A stretch of 41,596 nt of DNA. It comes from Bacteroidota bacterium (GTDB taxonomy: Bacteria > Bacteroidota > Bacteroidia > Bacteroidales > WCHB1-69). The notes beneath the pieces are model-generated. The model did no database searches and had not been told where the DNA came from. It was given only the letters and a program-made list of their open reading frames with translations. Location: NCBI GenBank assembly GCA_019135895.1, contig JAGVVH010000198.1, positions 1 through 41,596 on the forward strand, given 5' to 3'. The position numbers and the translations under genes were made by a program. Shown here piece by piece: positions 16,616-24,080 of the stretch (the first letter of the stretch is position 1; every line of letters starts with the position of its first letter).

Positions 16616-16855
16616 ATGAGCTACGCTGAAGATGTGAAAGAAATTTATGAGATTCAAAAAGGTAAAATATTTACTTGGAATGATCTTGTAAAAGAAATGA
16701 ACATTAAGGCGTATATTTCTAAAGAAGAAAAAACTCAACCAATGAAACATAATAGCTTACTGAAAGTTATATTTATTGATGGATCTAAAGTAGATATTGA
16801 TGATCCACTAGGAATCCACAATGCGTTTTTAGTTATTCTTCCAAAACAAAAGTAA
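16616..16855 (+). CDS. small protein of unknown function, last gene of the dynamin block
   Basis: 79 residues with a short helix-rich N-terminus (YAEDVKEIYEIQKGK) and a beta-like end (SLLKVIFIDGSKVDIDDP). AAAAAGGA before the ATG supports translation. No family is recognised. It ends the plus-strand block and is followed by a toxin relic on the other strand. Confidence 0.6.
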   Translation: MSYAEDVKEIYEIQKGKIFTWNDLVKEMNIKAYISKEEKTQPMKHNSLLKVIFIDGSKVDIDDPLGIHNAFLVILPKQK

Positions 16856-16941
16856 ATGAAATTAAAAATAACAGTGTTCTATTATTAGATGTGTTTTAGT
16901 TCTCTCGGAAATTCAGGGGAAAAAGTACACAAATTATTCAG

Positions 16942-17052
16942 TCAGCGAAACAAATCAACATGGGTTCCGGTGCGTTCAAAAATTATTCTGTCTCCGTCAA
17001 GCCGTTAAATTAAAAGCCAATCCGTCTCTGATGAGCCTGCCCAACCATCGTT
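16942..17052 (-). pseudogene. remnant of a YafQ/RelE-type mRNA-interferase toxin
   Basis: On the minus strand the C-terminal third of a YafQ-like toxin is readable: GWAGSSETDWLLI, then TAA where the family has Tyr (DWLLIY), then RLDGDRIIFERTGTHVDLFR and a true stop. The TAA could arise from TAT/TAC by one base change. Upstream another in-frame TAG closes the frame, and no antitoxin gene is seen. The RTGTH-DLF ending is characteristic of YafQ toxins, which cut mRNA on the ribosome. It is dead, and marks the junction between two oppositely oriented blocks. Confidence 0.8.
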
Positions 17053-17146
17053 CTACCAAAAATAAAAAAAAGTGCTTTCTTCTTTTTTTCACAGACACAA
17101 CCGGCGCCGCTAATTTTCATAGCAGCTACCGGCGCATCCGTTCTCT

Positions 17147-19003
17147 TCATTCATTCCCCGAAAACATTTCTTCCAGAAACGGCGATTTCTTTACCGGCCT
17201 TCCAGCGTAGGTGCTGGCATAGCTTAGATAAAGCAATTTCATCGCCCTGGAAATCCCCACAAATGCTATTCGTCTTTCTTCTTCAACATCACCGTTCTTG
17301 TGCGGCAACAATCCTTCAATCAGTCCGGTGACAAACACGACTGGAAATTCCAATCCCTTCGCCTTGTGAATGGTCATTAAACTGACACCATTCCTGTCAT
17401 TGGATGTTTCATCCCTGAAACTGTCCGTGTAATTCAACAGCGATTTGACGTCACTGTATTTTGTTGCCGCCAGCTGAAGCTGATTTACGTTGGCGATTTT
17501 TTCGTCATCAGGACTTGGGACGTCGTCATCCGTGATGAATCGGTCGTACTCAAGGGTCTCTCTTAGGATGCCGATCATTTCCCCGGGTTCAAGTTGGTTC
17601 TTGTCCCTGATCAGAGGAACGATGATTTCCACAAACTTTTTGATGTATTTCTTCAGATATGGAATCTGAATCTTCATGGTCTTGAGAGCTTGATACAGAT
17701 GAGTATCTTTCTGAGCCGCGTGCTTTTCCAGTTCGGATATAAAAGTTTTCCCTATATATCGGTTGGGCACATTTATTATTTTCCTGAATGCATCATCTCC
17801 TTCATCAGAATCGGGATTGTCGATGAACCTGAGGTATTCCAGCAAGACCATCACCTCATGTCTTTGGTAGAAGCTCATGCCGTTTTCAACATGATAGGGT
17901 ATATGGTATTTGGAAAAAGCCTCCTCTATGATTCTGCTCTGGCAGTTAGCTCTGTAAAGCACCGCAATGTCCTTGTATCTGTATCCTCTGTTTTCCAGAA
18001 GGTCCTTTATCTCATTGACGATCTGCAGAGCTTCATCTTCCTCATTGACTCCGGCGATCACTGATACCCCTTCACCTTTCTGGTTTTCTGTTCTTAAGGT
18101 CTTTTCAATCTTTCTGGTGTTGTGGGCGATCAGTTTCTGGCAGACATCCAGTATCTGGGGTGTACTCCTGTAATTCATGTTCAGGATAAACTGCCTGGCA
18201 TTTTTGAACATCTCATTGAAGTTCAGAATATTGCCGACAGAAGCACCGGTAAAGGCATAAATGCTTTGCCAATCATCTCCGACTACGAAGAAGCTGGTAT
18301 TGCCGTTTCTGCCGGATACCAGCAATCTCAATATCCCCATCTGTGCCGGGTTGGTGTCCTGGAATTCATCCACAAGTATATGCGAATACTGGTCCTGATA
18401 TTTCTTTCTGACGGATTTATCTTCTTTCAATAATTTGTAAGTTTCCATCAGAAGGTCATTCAGGTCCAGCTGCAGGTTCTTGCGTTTTGATTCCTCATAG
18501 GTCATATAAACATGTCCTATTTTCATCATGGTAATGTCGCCCTGATACATTTCCTTGAACTCCTGCCAGGTGATGAGATTGTTCTTGGCCAGTCCTATCT
18601 CCCTGACAATCATCCCGGATGGTATCTGGGATATCTTCTCTCTCTTGGAGAGCTTCTTGACTAGAATCAGCTGGTCCTTCTCTGTGAGTATTTCAAACGC
18701 CTTTCCTTCAGCTTTTAATAAGCTGTAACAGAATGCGTGAATCGTCTGGAGCTGGACACGGCTGGCCATGTCATTGAGTACCGGTTTCAGTCTTTCCTTC
18801 ATTGCCGCCGCTGCATTTCTTGTAAATGTTAAACCGAGGATATTCTCCGGCGCCACGTTATGATTCCTGACCAGATTGCCGATCCGGTGCGTCATTGTCA
18901 GCGTCTTGCCAGATCCCGGAATAGCCAATACACTGGCCACGCCGTTTTTAAAGCTTACCGCTTTTTTCTGCTGTTCATTGAGTTGAGGTTTTTTATTCAT
19001 CAC
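17147..19003 (-). CDS. UvrD/PcrA/Rep-like SF1A DNA helicase
   Basis: A 3'-5' DNA helicase/translocase of 618 residues. Motifs in order: Walker A AIPGSGKT (27-34), motif II VDEFQD (about 210-215), the GDDWQSIYAFTGA motif III, MNYRST motif IV, and late motifs VSLMTIHKAKGLEFP and EERRIAFVGISRA. It is somewhat shorter than typical UvrD (about 720) and lacks the long C-terminal extension. The start may be GTG 19003 or ATG 19000; AAAGGAGG lies 7-10 bases upstream. It is the last gene of the minus-strand DNA-processing block and sits directly behind a RecB-like nuclease, suggesting a helicase-nuclease partnership. Confidence 0.92.
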   Translation of the reverse strand: MMNKKPQLNEQQKKAVSFKNGVASVLAIPGSGKTLTMTHRIGNLVRNHNVAPENILGLTFTRNAAAAMKERLKPVLNDMASRVQLQTIHAFCYSLLKAEGKAFEILTEKDQLILVKKLSKREKISQIPSGMIVREIGLAKNNLITWQEFKEMYQGDITMMKIGHVYMTYEESKRKNLQLDLNDLLMETYKLLKEDKSVRKKYQDQYSHILVDEFQDTNPAQMGILRLLVSGRNGNTSFFVVGDDWQSIYAFTGASVGNILNFNEMFKNARQFILNMNYRSTPQILDVCQKLIAHNTRKIEKTLRTENQKGEGVSVIAGVNEEDEALQIVNEIKDLLENRGYRYKDIAVLYRANCQSRIIEEAFSKYHIPYHVENGMSFYQRHEVMVLLEYLRFIDNPDSDEGDDAFRKIINVPNRYIGKTFISELEKHAAQKDTHLYQALKTMKIQIPYLKKYIKKFVEIIVPLIRDKNQLEPGEMIGILRETLEYDRFITDDDVPSPDDEKIANVNQLQLAATKYSDVKSLLNYTDSFRDETSNDRNGVSLMTIHKAKGLEFPVVFVTGLIEGLLPHKNGDVEEERRIAFVGISRAMKLLYLSYASTYAGRPVKKSPFLEEMFSGNE

Positions 19004-19066
19004 CTCCGAACCTCCTTTGTTTGATTGTTATGAAGATCTGTATATTAATTGCATGATGGTTATTGT

Positions 19067-19870
19067 CTAAGCTGCCTGTCTGTACCAGTCATTGCATGCT
19101 GTCTTGAAAAAACACGAATCACATTTCCAACTGGTATCGTTGGGGATGAATACCCCTTTGGTTATTCCTTTCCAGACCTGGATTATTTTCTTTTCGGCTT
19201 TTATCTCGTCCATCCTGTTCCTTGCCGTGTAATATCTCTTGAACTGTGGTGTTTTTGTCTTGATGAGGCAATCCAGCTTCAGGATGATATTCCTGTCATG
19301 GTATCCGTTGGACCTGCAAGCGATTTGATACAGGGTCAGCTGCGAATTTTTGTTCACGTCATTGTCTGTGTATGATTTTGCCGCAGACTTGAAGTCTGTG
19401 ATAACGATGTTTTCCTGTTCATCCTCTTCGACAAGGTCCATAATGCCGACTATGGGTACGGGCAGATTTTCAATGGTAAAACTAAACGGTTCTTCTATAG
19501 CCAGGACAGTGGTATTGTCGGAGAAGCTGTCATGGTAGGTTTCCAATAATGATTTTCCCTGTTCCAGAAAACTCTCAAAACTGTTTTCCGATCTGTATCT
19601 GATTTCTTCATTTTCAGATGCTCTGACAGTCCAGTAATAGACGAATCTCTCCTGTAGCTGATCCCTTGTTAAAATGGTTCCGATCATTCTTTCCTGATGG
19701 AAGTCGGCCAGAGCCTGATGAATGCATTTGCCAAATTCCATGTTATCGGACAGAAACTCCGGTTTCAGGTTGTCGATTCTGGAAAACCGGTAAGACAGAC
19801 TACATTCAATATACGATTCAATGGATGAGGCCGACAGATGCGGTCCCTTACGAAGTTCTTCAATCTTCAT
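19067..19870 (-). CDS. RecB/Cas4-family PD-(D/E)XK exonuclease with Fe-S cysteines
   Basis: 267 residues. The Cas4/AddB pattern is complete: C23 in YIECSLSYRF, H51 in GKCIHQAL, an Asp in GIMDL (about 143), D157-x-K159 in ITDFKSA, the QLTLYQIA motif IV and the C-terminal C250-x2-C253-x5-C259. The four Cys are expected to hold a 4Fe-4S cluster bracing the nuclease domain. AAAGGAGA precedes the ATG. Between a helicase gene and a probable annealase gene, it is most simply the 5' or 3' resecting exonuclease of a recombination module. Polarity cannot be told from sequence. Confidence 0.9.
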   Translation of the reverse strand: MKIEELRKGPHLSASSIESYIECSLSYRFSRIDNLKPEFLSDNMEFGKCIHQALADFHQERMIGTILTRDQLQERFVYYWTVRASENEEIRYRSENSFESFLEQGKSLLETYHDSFSDNTTVLAIEEPFSFTIENLPVPIVGIMDLVEEDEQENIVITDFKSAAKSYTDNDVNKNSQLTLYQIACRSNGYHDRNIILKLDCLIKTKTPQFKRYYTARNRMDEIKAEKKIIQVWKGITKGVFIPNDTSWKCDSCFFKTACNDWYRQAA

Positions 19871-19974
19871 GCTTCGTCTCCTTTGCTTAATTTGTTGTCT
19901 TCAGATTATAGGCGGCGGGGTTCGAATACTGTTTAGGTACCCAGACCCCGCCTGTGGTGAGTTGATGTGATTGA

Positions 19975-21009
19975 TCAGGCTGCGTATTGCAGATGCCGTA
20001 TAAAGTCCTTGGCCTCGCTCGCATTGATCTGCTCGTAAGGCTTTTTGTACTTCTCTACGAACATCTTCACAACCTGTTCTCCGTTGATGCCCCGCCTTTC
20101 GGCAAGCTTTTCGATTGCCTTTATCTGGGCTTCGAACGGTTTAACCTGATTTTCCTGCGTCTTGGTATCGGAAGCTTTTTGATCCTGATCCTTCTGAACA
20201 GCAGGTTTTCCTCCTGTTGACGGTCCTGCCTCCTTTTTCTGTTTCGTTTTCTTGTCGGGTTCAATTCTTGACTCATCGGCTATCGCTCCTTCTTTTTGCT
20301 GCTCCTGTTTCGGTTGAGTTGTCGCTTCAGATTTTGTTTCTTTGCGGCTTCTTGTTTTAGGTTTGGTATAACCGTCTCCGGTTTCATCATCATCGAGATT
20401 TCCCAGTTCCTCCAGGCACACAAAAGCGACATTGGTAAAATCCCTTAATGCCCTGGCTTTTGCTCTGGTTGCCGCAACCCTCAGAATATGTTCCACGACC
20501 ATATAGTTGACATTCTTGGGATTGGCATCGCCAATCTCCTCGAATATCTCTCCATCCCTGGACTCCAGAAAAGCCTTACAGATGGCTTCCATGTTGTTTT
20601 CCTTGTTGGGATATTGAACAGGGACTGCCAGCAGTTTTCTGATGCCTTTCTGGTGACCGAGATCGAGCAAGCCGGCGTAGAGAACGAACTCCTTTACGGT
20701 ATCCTTTCTCTTGATCTGGATAATGAATCTTTCATCCAGTTTGGGAGCCTGGTCCTTGGCAATCTCAATATCTTTGATATTGCCGTTGCCATTGATAACC
20801 GCCAGGATGTGCTTGCACAGGAATGTCGGGTCCTTGTCAATTTTGGTCATGTAGTCGCCGCAGGAGCAGGACTTGATCCCGTTATTGATGATAACCTTAT
20901 AACAAATCTTGCCTTCCGCCGATTCCACATAGAACTGGCCGTCCTGAAGCCTGAATACTTTCAGCTTTTCAGACTTGTCGTTTCTCTTTGCGATTTCGTT
21001 TGTGTTCAT
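19975..21009 (-). CDS. SWIM-zinc-finger protein with a probable Rad52/RecT-like ssDNA-annealing core
   Basis: 344 residues. Residues 47-72 form a SWIM finger: C-x-C in SCSCGDY and C-x-H in FLCKHIL. The middle domain (about 85-205) contains VLYAGLLDLGHQKG, a GDANPKNVN loop and the helix AATRAKARALRDFTNVAFV. This series is found in phage/plasmid ssDNA-binding annealing proteins (the ARALR-type helix). A Lys/Glu/Gln-rich disordered linker (about 210-285) leads to a compact C-terminal domain (AIEKLAERRGINGEQVVKMF) common at the end of such annealases. Adjacency to SSB, exonuclease and helicase supports that role. The annealase call is inference; the SWIM finger is seen. Confidence 0.7.
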   Translation of the reverse strand: MNTNEIAKRNDKSEKLKVFRLQDGQFYVESAEGKICYKVIINNGIKSCSCGDYMTKIDKDPTFLCKHILAVINGNGNIKDIEIAKDQAPKLDERFIIQIKRKDTVKEFVLYAGLLDLGHQKGIRKLLAVPVQYPNKENNMEAICKAFLESRDGEIFEEIGDANPKNVNYMVVEHILRVAATRAKARALRDFTNVAFVCLEELGNLDDDETGDGYTKPKTRSRKETKSEATTQPKQEQQKEGAIADESRIEPDKKTKQKKEAGPSTGGKPAVQKDQDQKASDTKTQENQVKPFEAQIKAIEKLAERRGINGEQVVKMFVEKYKKPYEQINASEAKDFIRHLQYAA

Positions 21010-21028
21010 GGCCGGCTCCTTATCTTAT

Positions 21029-21400
21029 TCAAAAGGGCACGTCGTCATGAACGCTTGCGCCTTCGGATTCAACATCGGCCTCCGTTTCCTTAAAGCCCCT
21101 TCCGTCAGTCTTGATGAACTCGACCTGATTGGCGATCAGTCTGTAGCCCGTTTTGGGAGTGCCGTGTTCGTCCTCCCATTTTTGCTGATCCAAAACTCCA
21201 TTGACTGCAATCTTGGCTCCTTTATGAAGACAGCGAAGAGTGACCTCTGCCACTTTCTGATAGCAGGATACGCGAATCCAACTGGTCTTGTCCTTGCCGC
21301 TTCTGAATGCCAGCGGAAATGACGCAATGGCCACTCCGTCAGGTGTAAAAAACTCTTTGGGATCTTCTCCCAGGTTTCCGGTTAAAATAACTTGGTTCAT
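21029..21400 (-). CDS. ssb: single-stranded DNA-binding protein
   Basis: 123 residues from ATG 21400, which has AAAGGAGG 6 bases upstream; a longer open frame upstream lacks a ribosome site and runs through structured DNA. OB-fold SSB features: MNQVILTGNLGEDPKEFFTPDG at the N-terminus, SWIRVSCYQKVAE and AKIAVNGVLDQQKWEDE. The C-terminal acidic tip DDVPF is the docking peptide for replication and repair partners. It is shorter than chromosomal SSB because the flexible linker is nearly absent, typical of mobile-element SSBs. The next gene downstream is the probable annealase. Confidence 0.95.
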   Translation of the reverse strand: MNQVILTGNLGEDPKEFFTPDGVAIASFPLAFRSGKDKTSWIRVSCYQKVAEVTLRCLHKGAKIAVNGVLDQQKWEDEHGTPKTGYRLIANQVEFIKTDGRGFKETEADVESEGASVHDDVPF

Positions 21401-21458
21401 AGTAAATCCTCCTTTGTTTTTGTGTTTTATTCTTTTGTTGGTTACTTTGATAATTGAT

Positions 21459-21714
21459 GGAGAGACAGAGCGGCAGTTTAGCCGAAACCTGCCCCGTACC
21501 CTGTCTCTCCGATAAGGAACCGGAAGATAACTGCAAGGTAATCTCACCTCGACTATCCGTCCGGCTCACAGTGATAAATTTATCAATTTGGATTTTCAGT
21601 CGGACAGATCCTTCAGGAATAGAAGCATCGGGGATGCTCGACCGGCATCATTGTCCGAATCATGCCGGTTGTAAATACCCCATGGGAATACAATCTCTTC
21701 TGAAGGTCTGTCCG
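21459..21714. ncRNA. highly structured non-coding element between SSB and DUF3150 genes
   Basis: About 256 bases with no gene but a dense series of exact inverted repeats. (1) GGAGAGACAG (21459-21468) / CTGTCTCTCC (21501-21510), enclosing CGGC/GCCG. (2) CCGGA-GATA (21520-21529) / TATC-TCCGG (21554-21564), enclosing AGGT/ACCT. (3) the 14-base palindrome at 21572-21585. (4) an outer stem CGGACAGATCCTTCAG (21601-21616) / CTGAAGGTCTGTCCG (21700-21714), enclosing hairpins AGCATC/GATGCT, ACCGGCAT/ATGCCGGT and CCCATGGG. Closing pairs extend by G-U only if the plus strand is read, so an RNA antisense to the operon is slightly favoured. A folded DNA replication or transfer site is the alternative. Confidence 0.65.
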
Positions 21715-21724
21715 GTGATCTGAT

Positions 21725-22612
21725 TTAGGCGGCAAGAGCCATTCTGATCTTGCGCTTGGGAAGTTCCTCAATGGAATCGTTGATGGAATCATTCAAGGTC
21801 TTCATCGCGACTTTGATCCGGATCTTCATCTGGTCATTGTAGTTGAGACCATATGGAGAAATGCCGCTGATACTGTCCTTTGCCACTTTTGCCAGTTCCA
21901 TCAGCTGCCTGTCGTCAAAAATGTTCCTTGTGGTTAAGTCAGAGATGAACTCGTGTAGCTTGTTGAACATGGAACTCTTGATCGTCTTGGGCTGGCCGCT
22001 GGTGGTGTTGAGCTTGTCGACTAAATTACTGACGATGTCAGCAAACTCTTCTCTCAGAGCCAGTGCCGCGAGATCTCTCGCCTCGGACATCATGTCCTCG
22101 AACTTCTTCTTCTCGCGTTCGTATACCTCTGGTGAGAGTATGCTTCCCTTGGTCGGAACATCGATAGCTAAAAATCTCCAGTCGAACTTGAACTTCGACG
22201 TTATGTCCAAAGGATAGTCAGTCTCATTGAAGAGCTCTCCCAGATGACGTTTGGCTTCGTCCCTCGCCAAATCGTAGCAGGCGATAAATGCCTGTACTTT
22301 TTCCTCATACTTTTCTTTCTGGTACTTCAGCCGCTCATCCACAAAAGCCAGCGATTCCTTAGGAATCAGGTAGAGTCCTGTGATGGGAAATGGGAGGCTG
22401 TAGCGCTTTACCAGGTCTCTTGACTGATGTGCACTTGTGTGCAGAGGACCCAGAAGCTCCGGGTTGATCAGAAATTTCCGTCCACGTAACCATTCGCTGT
22501 TCTGGGCGACTTTGCTCATGTGGCTCTGGTCGAGCATTTTCGATCCCATCCAGACCGAACTTGTCAGCTGGATGAGACATGCTTTCTTAAATACTTTGTC
22601 GTACTCACTCAT
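21725..22612 (-). CDS. DUF3150-like protein
   Basis: 295 residues, soluble, helix-rich. Recognisable family-like parts are WMGSKMLDQSHMSKVAQNSE at the N-terminus, PFPITGLYLIPKESL and the long central helices (YQKEKYEEKVQAFIACYD). Proteins of the DUF3150 type occur in phages and mobile elements next to AAA+ ATPases and have no assigned activity. AAGGAGG precedes the ATG. Its neighbours (DUF2997, RadC, DUF1257, Ycf46-like AAA) suggest it is a partner in an ATPase-driven remodelling complex. Family assignment is from memory of the pattern and should be treated as moderate. Confidence 0.6.
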   Translation of the reverse strand: MSEYDKVFKKACLIQLTSSVWMGSKMLDQSHMSKVAQNSEWLRGRKFLINPELLGPLHTSAHQSRDLVKRYSLPFPITGLYLIPKESLAFVDERLKYQKEKYEEKVQAFIACYDLARDEAKRHLGELFNETDYPLDITSKFKFDWRFLAIDVPTKGSILSPEVYEREKKKFEDMMSEARDLAALALREEFADIVSNLVDKLNTTSGQPKTIKSSMFNKLHEFISDLTTRNIFDDRQLMELAKVAKDSISGISPYGLNYNDQMKIRIKVAMKTLNDSINDSIEELPKRKIRMALAA

Positions 22613-22648
22613 TGTTTTGTTTCCTCCTTTTTAATTTAAGTTTGATTT

Positions 22649-22843
22649 CTATCCACAGAGTTGCAGATATTTTTTGGTCTTCTGCTTTCCCTGATAATAG
22701 GCCGGGGTAAGCTGTTGTGACAGTTCCCTGCCTAGAAGGTCTTTGATGAACTGCGATTCCTTCAGGCAGGACTTTCCCGTGAAGCCCCTGGTCTCGATGG
22801 AAATATCTCCAGACTCAGAGACATCGATGATGATCTCCTTCAT
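22649..22843 (-). CDS. DUF2997 small protein
   Basis: 64 residues with the family pattern MKEIIIDVSESGDISIETRG, then FTGKSCLKESQFIKDLLG: a beta hairpin followed by the conserved G-x-SC and a helix. DUF2997 proteins usually accompany DUF1257 and Ycf46-type AAA+ genes; their function is unknown. AAGGAC lies 8 bases before the ATG. It lies 36 bases upstream of the DUF3150-like gene in the same orientation. Confidence 0.75.
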   Translation of the reverse strand: MKEIIIDVSESGDISIETRGFTGKSCLKESQFIKDLLGRELSQQLTPAYYQGKQKTKKYLQLCG

Positions 22844-22871
22844 GGTCTTGTCCTTTTGATTGTTTATGGTT

Positions 22872-23393
22872 TTACAGTCTGATCAGACCTTGCTCGTTCA
22901 TGGAGCAATAGCCCTTGTTGGATACTACAAGATGGTCATGAACCTTGATGTTAAGCATCATGCCGCATTTGATGACATTCCGGGTGAAGGCGATGTCTTC
23001 AACACTGGGTTCCAGTGATCCCGAAGGATGGTTGTGGCATAGTATGATGCAGGATGCATTGGCCAGTATCGCGCTTTTGAATATCTCAGAGGTGGTCGAG
23101 CCGCAGACATTGAGGCTGCCGATGGCGACGGTTTCAATGCCGATAAGGTTCAACCCTGAATCCAGCATAACCGAGAGCATGATCTCCCTGTCGGAAGATG
23201 CGATCTCGTCTTTGACCAGTTCATAGACCTTGCTGGCGTTGTTGATCTTCATCGGCGGCAATTGGTCGTTTTCCCTGATGAGACAAACCCTGCAGCGCGC
23301 ACCTTTGTATACAGATTGTTTCTTTTCTTCCTGATGCTCGGACTTTCTGGTCTTTCCTGTATAAGTTCGTTTTAGTATGGATTCGGCTGTCAA
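22872..23393 (-). CDS. RadC-family JAB/MPN protein
   Basis: 173 residues. The JAMM metal motif is intact: H120-N-H122-P-SGSLEPSVE-D133, preceded by DSGLNLIGIETVAIG and SEIFKSAILANA as in RadC. The N-terminal helix-hairpin-helix part of chromosomal RadC is missing and replaced by a basic tail, the short form common on plasmids and islands. The start is TTG 23393 with AAGGAGG 7 bases upstream. The family's role is unsettled despite the name; a metal-dependent protease or nuclease is possible. Confidence 0.92.
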   Translation of the reverse strand: MTAESILKRTYTGKTRKSEHQEEKKQSVYKGARCRVCLIRENDQLPPMKINNASKVYELVKDEIASSDREIMLSVMLDSGLNLIGIETVAIGSLNVCGSTTSEIFKSAILANASCIILCHNHPSGSLEPSVEDIAFTRNVIKCGMMLNIKVHDHLVVSNKGYCSMNEQGLIRL

Positions 23394-23406
23394 TGGTTTT
23401 CCTCCT

Positions 23407-23826
23407 TCAGATTCTCAGAACAAGTCGTATGGACTTGTCCTGTTTTATCTCTTTGACCTGATAGTTCTTGATTTTTGCTTCCCGTCTGATCCTTTCGATG
23501 GTGTAGGCCTGTTTCAGAATCCCGGCATCTTTGCCGATCATCTGTTCCAGTCCGCCCTTATGCCAGCTGTCCCATAAAAGGATGTATTTTGATCCTCTCT
23601 GGACAACGCCGATTTCATAAAGGCAGTCATTGACTCTGATCGCGTGGTCGCACTTGCCGAGGTCTTCTATATTGATGCCTTCGGGCAACGGGCTGTCTCC
23701 GACCCATCTTCCATACCATTTGTAGTTTTGCTGATTCTCCACGAAGGTGAAGCCCAGCCTCTTGCAGGCTTGCTTCAAATCTTCAAGCGAGTTGATTTCC
23801 AGTTCAATTTTACTGATATGTGACAT
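23407..23826 (-). CDS. DUF1257 (Ycf35-like) protein
   Basis: 139 residues. It starts MSHISKIELEINSLEDLKQA followed by CKRLGF, the typical opening of DUF1257/Ycf35 proteins, and ends with the basic strand-helix segment LKQAYTIERIRREAKIKNY. Related proteins occur in plastid and cyanobacterial genomes and in mobile elements beside AAA+ and DUF2997 genes. Biochemical role unknown. AAAGGAC precedes the ATG. Conservation of this trio suggests one physical complex. Confidence 0.8.
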   Translation of the reverse strand: MSHISKIELEINSLEDLKQACKRLGFTFVENQQNYKWYGRWVGDSPLPEGINIEDLGKCDHAIRVNDCLYEIGVVQRGSKYILLWDSWHKGGLEQMIGKDAGILKQAYTIERIRREAKIKNYQVKEIKQDKSIRLVLRI

Positions 23827-23856
23827 AGATTTTTGTCCTTTCGTTATATGTCTGTA

Positions 23857-24060
23857 TTAGGCTGCATCGTTTCCGTTGAATCCGCAGATGTGACATGCGG
23901 AAGGATCACGGCAGCTGGCACAGACATCCTCTTTCTTCATCAGCTTCGGAAACTTGATGATGATTGCGTTCATGGTCTTGGTCATGGGTTGATTCAATGA
24001 CCAGGCGATCCTTCTTAAAGTCGCCGATGCCTTTCTGTCCAATTCTGGTGTGTAGGCCAT
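23857..24060 (-). CDS. small four-cysteine protein
   Basis: 67 residues. An N-terminal helix (PELDRKASATLRRIAWSLN), a middle segment with many Met/Lys, and a C-terminal C-x2-C-x5-C-x2-C (VCASCRDPSACHICGF) that can bind one zinc or an Fe-S cluster. AAGGAGG 8 bases before the ATG supports the start. No family name is known to me. It lies between the AAA+ ATPase (20 bases) and DUF1257 (30 bases), so it probably belongs to that complex. Confidence 0.7.
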   Translation of the reverse strand: MAYTPELDRKASATLRRIAWSLNQPMTKTMNAIIIKFPKLMKKEDVCASCRDPSACHICGFNGNDAA

Positions 24061-24080
24061 GATTAGTCCTCCTTTCTGTT

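Noticed and set aside
20488..21093. 201-codon plus-strand frame over the SWIM-protein gene
   Set aside because: Fully contained antisense shadow of two well-supported minus-strand genes.
21459..21714. Retron msr-msd
   Set aside because: Flanking inverted repeats are present, but there is no reverse transcriptase gene anywhere in the window.
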